From NCBI RefSeq assembly GCF_001665575.1, contig NZ_LZSU01000035.1, positions 1 to 64,000 on the forward strand: a stretch of 64,000 bases of DNA, given 5' to 3'. Positions 59,193 to 64,000 of the stretch are shown here, piece by piece (the first letter of the stretch is position 1; each line of letters opens with the position of its first letter). Origin of the DNA: Mycobacterium sp. 852013-51886_SCH5428379 (GTDB taxonomy: Bacteria; Actinomycetota; Actinomycetes; Mycobacteriales; Mycobacteriaceae). The notes under the pieces were generated by a model. It saw only the letters and a list, made by a program, of their open reading frames with translations, searched no databases and was not told where the DNA came from. The position numbers and the translations under genes were made by a program.

Positions 59193-60509
59193 TCAGGCGA
59201 GTGCCTTGGCGGCGGCGAACCCCTGCTCGAGGTCGGCGAGGATGTCGTCGATGCCCTCGATCCCGACGGCCAGGCGGACCAGGCCGGGGGTGACGCCGCT
59301 GGCCAGCTGCTCCTCCGGGCTCAGCTGCGCGTGCGTGGTCGACGCCGGATGGATGACCAGCGAGCGCACGTCACCGATGTTGGCGACGTGGCTGTGCAGC
59401 GTCAGCGCGTTGACGAAGGCCTTACCCGCATCGACGCCGCCGGCCAACTCGAAGGCCAACACCGCGCCGGTGCCCTTGGGGGCCAACCGTTTTCCGAGTT
59501 CGTGCCACGGCGAATCGGGCAGCCCGGCGTAGTTCACCGACAACACGTCGGGGTGTCCGGCCAGGTATTCGGCGACGCGCTGCGCGTTCGACACGTGGCG
59601 CTCCATCCGCAGGCTCAGCGTCTCCAGGCCCTGGGCGATGAGGAACGCATTGAAGGGTGCGGCGGCGCTGCCCAGGTCGCGCAGCAGTTGCACCCGGGCC
59701 TTGAGCGCGAACGCGGGCGCCCCGAGGTCGGCGAACACCGCTCCGTGGTAGCTGGGATCCGGTGTGGTGAAGCCGGGGAACTTGCCGCTGGTCCAGTCGA
59801 ACGTGCCGCCGTCGACGATCACACCGGCGATCGCATTGCCGTGGCCACCGAGGTACTTCGTCGCCGAGTGCACGACGATGTCGGCGCCGTGGCTCAGCGG
59901 TTGAATCAGGTACGGCGTGGCGATGGTGTTGTCGACGATGAGCGGAACGCCGTTTTCGTGTGCAACCGCAGCAACAGAAGGAACATCGAGCACATCTATT
60001 TGTGGGTTCGAGATCGTCTCGCCGAAGAAGGCCTTGGTGTTGGGCCGCACGGCGGCCCGCCACGACTCGAGGTCATCGGGGTCCTCGACGAAGCCGACCT
60101 CGATACCGAGCTTGGCCAGCGTGTAGTGGAACAGGTTGTAGGTGCCGCCGTAGAGGCGCGGGGAGGACACGATGTGGTCGCCGGCGTTCGCGATGTTCAG
60201 GATTGCCAGGGTCTCGGCGGCCTGCCCGGAGGACAGAAACAGCGCGGCGACGCCGCCCTCGAGTGCGGCGATGCGCTGCTCGACGACATCGGTCGTCGGG
60301 TTCATGATCCGGGTGTAGATGTTGCCGGTCTCGGCGAGCCCGAACAGTGCCGCGGCGTGGTCGGTGTCGCGGAACGTGTAGCTCGTGGTCTGGTAGATGG
60401 GCAGGGCTCGCGCGCTGGTCGCGGCGTCGGGCGTCTGGCCGGCGTGGACCTGTTTGGTCTCGAAAGACCAGTTGGCCGTGGGGTCGGCCGTGGGATCGGA
60501 TTGGGTCAT
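59193..60509 (-). CDS. metY: O-acetylhomoserine aminocarboxypropyltransferase (sulfhydrylase)
   Basis: PLP enzyme of the Cys/Met metabolism family making homocysteine from O-acetylhomoserine and sulfide. The 438-aa product has the PLP-binding Lys218 in [12 protein letters not shown], with [20 protein letters not shown] and [20 protein letters not shown] as further signatures. Length and the [16 protein letters not shown] segment fit MetY rather than MetB. GGAGGA lies 6 nt before ATG 60509. Directly upstream is a SAM-IV riboswitch with a hairpin reaching into the Shine-Dalgarno. Confidence 0.95.
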   Translation of the reverse strand: MTQSDPTADPTANWSFETKQVHAGQTPDAATSARALPIYQTTSYTFRDTDHAAALFGLAETGNIYTRIMNPTTDVVEQRIAALEGGVAALFLSSGQAAETLAILNIANAGDHIVSSPRLYGGTYNLFHYTLAKLGIEVGFVEDPDDLESWRAAVRPNTKAFFGETISNPQIDVLDVPSVAAVAHENGVPLIVDNTIATPYLIQPLSHGADIVVHSATKYLGGHGNAIAGVIVDGGTFDWTSGKFPGFTTPDPSYHGAVFADLGAPAFALKARVQLLRDLGSAAAPFNAFLIAQGLETLSLRMERHVSNAQRVAEYLAGHPDVLSVNYAGLPDSPWHELGKRLAPKGTGAVLAFELAGGVDAGKAFVNALTLHSHVANIGDVRSLVIHPASTTHAQLSPEEQLASGVTPGLVRLAVGIEGIDDILADLEQGFAAAKALA

Positions 60510-60515
60510 CGACGT

Positions 60516-60546
60516 TCCTCCATGAAACAGGGGGCCCGTTTCACGG
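60516..60546 (-). promoter_or_regulatory. Hairpin overlapping the metY ribosome binding site
   Basis: On the minus strand CCGTGAAAC (60546-60538) pairs with GTTTCATGG (60528-60520), a 9-bp stem with one wobble whose 3' arm enters the Shine-Dalgarno (plus 60516-60521). It directly follows the aptamer and is the likely expression platform. Confidence 0.6.
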
Positions 60547-60548
60547 CG

Positions 60549-60680
60549 GACCCGCGCTTGCCTTATAGCCGTGGCGGCTACTCAACCTGGTCGTCTCCCG
60601 GGGCACCCCACCGCGGTTGGAGGGTTGCCGGCCAGCAAGCCGGGGCTATGCGCTGGCACTCATGACCGCTTCGCAGCTTA
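60549..60680 (-). ncRNA. SAM-IV riboswitch
   Basis: On the complement the 119-nt aptamer (60667 to 60549) begins GGTCATGAGTGCCAGCG, has the GCCCCGGCTTGCTGGCCGGC hairpin followed by AACCCTCC, GGTGGGGTGCCCC and GACGACCAGG. It ends in a GTAGCCGCCACGGCTAT stem-loop and GCAAGCGCGGGTC. This is the SAM-I-like core with the extra 3' pseudoknot elements of SAM-IV, a class found in actinomycetes and structurally known from a mycobacterial example. A -10-like TAAGCT (60680-60675) ends 7 nt before the 5' end. It should repress metY-metX when SAM is bound. Confidence 0.93.
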
Positions 60681-60797
60681 GCGCAACGATCGGTGCTGGT
60701 GCCACCAGGTGACCACAGGCAGGGCCTCCACGGGTAGCGTCACAACTGATGCGACAGACCCTCAGATTGATAGCCGCCGACGCCGGGAGACTGACCA

Positions 60798-63035
60798 ATG
60801 AGTGACGACCAGCCGACGATCATCTACACGCTGACCGACGAGGCGCCGATGCTGGCGACCTACGCATTCCTGCCCATCGTCCGGACCTTCACCCAGCCGG
60901 CCGGCATCAATGTCGAGACCAGTGACATCTCGGTGGCGGCGCGCATCCTCGCCGAGTTCTCCGACCGCCTGACCGACGAGCAGAAGGTACCGGACAACCT
61001 CGCGACGCTCGGCGAGCTGACGCAGTCCCCGGACACCAACATCATCAAGCTGCCGAACATCAGCGCCTCGGTGCCGCAGCTGCTGGCCGCGATCAAGGAA
61101 CTCAAGGCCAAGGGCTACGACCTGCCCGACTGGGTCGGCGATCCGAAGAACGACGAAGAGCGCGAGATCAAGGAGCGCTACTCGAAGGTGCTCGGCAGCG
61201 CGGTCAATCCTGTGCTGCGCCAGGGCAACTCGGACAGGCGCGCCCCCGCTGCGGTCAAGGAGTACGCCCGCAAGCATCCGCACAGCATGGGCAAGTGGTC
61301 GCAGGCGTCACGCACGCACGTGGCGACCATGCGCGGCGGCGACTTCTACGCAGGCGAGAAGTCCATGACGATCGACAAGGACCGCAAGGTCAAGATGGTG
61401 CTCACCACGAAGAGTGGCGAGACCCTCGTGCTCAAACCCGAGGTGAAACTCGAAGAGGGCGACGTCATCGACAGCATGTTCATGAGCAAGAAGGCGCTCT
61501 GCGACTTCTACGAAGCCGAGATGCAGGACGCCTACGAGACCGGCGTGATGTTCTCGTTGCACGTCAAGGCGACGATGATGAAGGTCAGCCACCCCATCGT
61601 GTTCGGGCACGCGGTCAAGGTCTTCTACAAGGACGCATTCGCCAAGCACCAGAAGCTCTTCGACGAACTCGGCGTCAACGTCAACAACGGGATGTCCGAT
61701 CTGTACGACAAGATCGAGAAGCTGCCGGCCTCGCAGCGCGAGGAGATCATCAACGACATCCACGCCTGCCACGAGCACCGGCCCGAACTGGCCATGGTGG
61801 ACTCGGCGCGCGGTATCACCAACTTCCACTCGCCGTCCGACGTGATCGTCGACGCCTCCATGCCGGCGATGATCCGGCTCGGCGGCAAGATGTACGGCGC
61901 CGACGGCCGCACCAAGGACACCAAGGCCGTCAACCCCGAGTCCACCTTCTCCCGGATCTACCAGGAGATGATCAACTTCTGTAAGACCCACGGCCAATTC
62001 GACCCGACCACGATGGGCACCGTCCCCAACGTGGGTCTGATGGCGATGAAGGCCGAGGAGTACGGCAGCCACGACAAGACGTTCGAGATCCCGGAGGACG
62101 GGGTCGCCGACATCGTCGACATCGACACCGGTGAGGTGCTGCTGAGCCAGAACGTCGAGACCGGCGACATCTGGCGCATGCCGATCGTCAAGGACGCGGC
62201 GATCCAGGACTGGGTGAAGCTGGCGGTCACCCGGGCGCGGGCGTCGGGTATGACGGCGCTGTTCTGGCTGGACACCGAGCGGCCCCACGAGGTCGAGCTG
62301 CGCAAGAAGGTCAAGAAGTACCTCAAGGACCACGACACCGAGGGTCTACACATCCAGATCATGCCGCAGGTGTGGGCCATGCGGTACACGCTCGAGCGGC
62401 TGATCCGCGGTGAGGACACCATCGCGGTGACCGGAAACATCCTGCGCGACTACCTGACCGACCTGTTCCCGATCCTGGAACTCGGCACCAGCGCCAAGAT
62501 GCTCTCGATCGTGCCGCTGATGGCCGGCGGCGGGATGTACGAGACCGGCGCGGGTGGTTCGGCGCCCAAGCACGTACACCAGCTGATCGAGGAGAACCAC
62601 CTGCGGTGGGACTCTCTCGGCGAATTCCTCGCCCTCGGTGCGTGTTTCGAGGACATTGGCCGCAAGACCGACAACAAGCGCGCGGTGCTGCTGGGTACCA
62701 CCCTGGATGCGGCCATCGGGAAGCTGTTGGAGGACAACAAGAGTCCCTCGCGCAAGGCCGGTGAACTCGACAACCGAGGCAGCCAGTTCTACCTCGCCCT
62801 GTACTGGGCGCGTGAACTTGCCGGCCAGGACGAGGACAAGGAGCTCGCCGACCACTTCAACTCGCTGGCCAAGACGCTGGGGGAGAAGGAAGACGCGATC
62901 GTCAAGGAGCTCAACGAGGTCCAGGGCGATTCGGTGGACATCGGCGGCTACTACTACCCCGACCGCGAGAAGACCACTGCCGTCATGCGGCCGAGCAAGA
63001 CGCTCAACGAGGCGCTCGAGGGTGCCCGGGACTGA
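60798..63035 (+). CDS. icd2: Monomeric NADP-dependent isocitrate dehydrogenase
   Basis: Oxidatively decarboxylates isocitrate to 2-oxoglutarate in the TCA cycle, forming NADPH. The 745-aa length identifies the monomeric type, not the ~410-aa dimeric enzyme. Family sequence is clear throughout: [20 protein letters not shown] at the start, [38 protein letters not shown], and the NADP-binding region near [25 protein letters not shown] lies upstream of ATG 60798. A strong hairpin follows the stop. It is divergent from the met operon. Confidence 0.97.
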   Translation: MSDDQPTIIYTLTDEAPMLATYAFLPIVRTFTQPAGINVETSDISVAARILAEFSDRLTDEQKVPDNLATLGELTQSPDTNIIKLPNISASVPQLLAAIKELKAKGYDLPDWVGDPKNDEEREIKERYSKVLGSAVNPVLRQGNSDRRAPAAVKEYARKHPHSMGKWSQASRTHVATMRGGDFYAGEKSMTIDKDRKVKMVLTTKSGETLVLKPEVKLEEGDVIDSMFMSKKALCDFYEAEMQDAYETGVMFSLHVKATMMKVSHPIVFGHAVKVFYKDAFAKHQKLFDELGVNVNNGMSDLYDKIEKLPASQREEIINDIHACHEHRPELAMVDSARGITNFHSPSDVIVDASMPAMIRLGGKMYGADGRTKDTKAVNPESTFSRIYQEMINFCKTHGQFDPTTMGTVPNVGLMAMKAEEYGSHDKTFEIPEDGVADIVDIDTGEVLLSQNVETGDIWRMPIVKDAAIQDWVKLAVTRARASGMTALFWLDTERPHEVELRKKVKKYLKDHDTEGLHIQIMPQVWAMRYTLERLIRGEDTIAVTGNILRDYLTDLFPILELGTSAKMLSIVPLMAGGGMYETGAGGSAPKHVHQLIEENHLRWDSLGEFLALGACFEDIGRKTDNKRAVLLGTTLDAAIGKLLEDNKSPSRKAGELDNRGSQFYLALYWARELAGQDEDKELADHFNSLAKTLGEKEDAIVKELNEVQGDSVDIGGYYYPDREKTTAVMRPSKTLNEALEGARD

Positions 63036-63043
63036 GCGGGGTT

Positions 63044-63087
63044 GACTGTTGCGGCCCCGGGGTATTCCGCCCGGGACCGCAACAGTC
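63044..63087. terminator. Strong hairpin after icd2
   Basis: GACTGTTGCGGcCCCGGG (63044-63061) pairs with CCCGGGaCCGCAACAGTC (63070-63087) with one mismatch and an 8-nt loop, 8 nt after the icd2 stop. No U-tract follows, so it may terminate or mainly stabilise the mRNA. Confidence 0.7.
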
Positions 63088-63107
63088 GATGCCAGGAGGC
63101 ACACACC

Positions 63108-63233
63108 GTGACATCCCCAGGTGAGCGTTACAACACGTCCGACACCCCGTCCGAGGACGACGTCGTGGCCACGCCCGCGACGCCGGGTGCCGAAGGCCTC
63201 GCCACCGACGGAGACGAGGGCGTCGGCGACTAG
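63108..63233 (+). CDS. 41-aa acidic small protein
   Basis: GTG 63108 has an excellent AGGAGG (63094-63099) 8 nt upstream. The product MTSPGERYNTSDTPSEDDVV and remainder is rich in Asp, Glu, Thr, Gly and Pro with no hydrophobic segment, and is probably disordered. The frame opens at 63042, but that start lies in the preceding hairpin. Its TAG (63231-63233) interlocks with the stop of the convergent hydrolase (63230-63232). It could be expressed by read-through from icd2. Family unknown to me. Confidence 0.55.
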   Translation: MTSPGERYNTSDTPSEDDVVATPATPGAEGLATDGDEGVGD

Positions 63234-64000
63234 CCGGTCGCGCGGTTCGGGCCGGCGTGCTCGTCGACGAACTCGACGATGAGATCGGCGATGCGGCCCG
63301 GCGCCTCGAACATCGGGATGTGACCGACGCCGTCGAGGTGGGTCACCCTGGTGTCCTCCGGCAGGTGGGTGGTGAAGTGCCGGGTGAACCGCGGATGCGG
63401 CAGCACCCGGTCCTTCTCACAGATCACCAGATGCGTGGGGACCTTGCCCTCGGCGATCTCGAGCAGGCCGGGCAGGGTCAGCGACTTCACCAGCAACTGG
63501 TAGTAGGCGGGGCAGTGCGAGACGTCATTGATGATGTCGGCGACGTCTTCGTCGGACAGGGCATCGGCCGTGGCGCTGACCGCCGGATATGCCAGGTAGC
63601 GCGTGATGGGCAGCTTGAGCACCCGCTCCTTGAAGATCAGCGCCACCAGCCAGATCGGTAGTCCTGCCAGGAACTTCCCGACGATCTCGAATTTGGCCGG
63701 GGTGAAGTGACGCCAACCGCCGGCCGGGGCGATACCGGTGAGCGTGCGGGCCCGGCCGCGCCGCTCGAGTTCGAAGGCGACCCAGCCGCCGAGCGAATTG
63801 CCCACGACGTGGGCGGTGTCCCAGCCGAGCGCGTCCATCCGGCGCTCCACGTCGTCGGCCAGTGACCCGCTGTCGAGGAAGAACGGGCCCTTGCCGCCGC
63901 CGTTGTGCCCGAGCATCGTCGGCGCGTAGACCTCGTAGCGGCCCGTGTCAGCGATGGCAGGCGCAACGTTCTTCCACACGTTCTGCGACATCATGAACGG
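63230..64000 (-). CDS. Alpha/beta hydrolase, N-terminus beyond the window
   Basis: At least 256 codons of a serine hydrolase. The frame continues to the right edge (the last visible residues before MMSQNVW read PF), so the HG-containing oxyanion strand probably lies outside. Visible are the nucleophile motif VVGNSLGGWVAFELERR, LVICEKDRVLP with the acid, and VTHLDGVGHIPMFEAPG with the histidine. The cap includes FLAGLPIWLVALIFKERVL. Substrate unknown. It converges on the 41-aa ORF with interlocked stop codons (CTAG). Confidence 0.88.
   Translation of the reverse strand, partial: PFMMSQNVWKNVAPAIADTGRYEVYAPTMLGHNGGGKGPFFLDSGSLADDVERRMDALGWDTAHVVGNSLGGWVAFELERRGRARTLTGIAPAGGWRHFTPAKFEIVGKFLAGLPIWLVALIFKERVLKLPITRYLAYPAVSATADALSDEDVADIINDVSHCPAYYQLLVKSLTLPGLLEIAEGKVPTHLVICEKDRVLPHPRFTRHFTTHLPEDTRVTHLDGVGHIPMFEAPGRIADLIVEFVDEHAGPNRATG

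Noticed and set aside
63042..63107. Start of the small ORF at 63042
   Set aside because: This stretch is the icd2 hairpin; the GTG at 63108 has the only good ribosome binding site.

Overview
The window is a contiguous piece of a high-GC mycobacterial chromosome. Gene content and order (alr, tsaE-tsaB-rimI-tsaD, groES-groEL1, whiB3, sigD-rsdA, guaB2-guaB3, choD, guaA, imuA'-imuB, dnaE2, the mfpA GTPase cluster, folD, metX-metY) follow the Rv3423c to Rv3340 arc of Mycobacterium tuberculosis as I remember it. The SAM-IV riboswitch, GAF-EAL-PAS protein, OhrR/Ohr pair and other extra genes suggest a free-living, Mycolicibacterium-type species. No rRNA, tRNA, CRISPR array, prophage or complete insertion sequence was found. 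The only mobile-like item is a truncated 13E12-type (DUF222) gene at the left edge.

Layout. 1-5.4 kb: an overlapping operon from alr to tsaD (cell-wall D-alanine and tRNA t6A synthesis). 5.4-7.7 kb: CIRCE-controlled groES-groEL1 closed by a long hairpin. 7.7-16.6 kb: accessory genes (F420-type nitroreductase family protein, large LuxR ATPase regulator, secreted proteins, amidase), then a DAHP synthase gene preceded by a probable ribosome-mediated attenuator. 16.7-25.3 kb: the conserved whiB3, sigD-rsdA, guaB2-guaB3, choD block. 25.3-30.3 kb: a GH65/beta-phosphoglucomutase pair and guaA. 30.3-40.4 kb: both SOS-controlled mutasome loci (imuA'-imuB and dnaE2) flanking ohrR-ohr, iunH, a MarR regulator, a hydratase and a universal stress protein. 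40.4-48.4 kb: nitroreductase, GAF-EAL-PAS protein, trmL, a methyltransferase and the five-gene histidine kinase/roadblock/DUF742/GTPase/MfpA cluster. 48.4-54.9 kb: an accessory island (transglutaminase, lipase-like hydrolase, rhomboid-like protein, AraC regulator, FHA-ABC exporter). 54.9-64 kb: flavin oxidoreductase, folD, the met operon under a SAM-IV riboswitch, monomeric isocitrate dehydrogenase and a partial hydrolase.

Regulation is unusually readable here. At least twelve genes have a -10-like hexamer ending 6-7 nt before the start codon, the geometry expected of leaderless transcripts. Two SOS boxes sit on the mutasome promoters, a perfect 9-9-9 CIRCE sits on the groES promoter, and a 119-nt SAM-IV riboswitch precedes metY. 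Upstream of aroG, a 24-codon leader ORF carries adjacent Tyr, Trp and Phe codons and is followed by a terminator hairpin; this is the most interesting single signal in the window.

All functions come from reading motifs and recalling family sequences. No database search was run, and Rv numbers are from memory.
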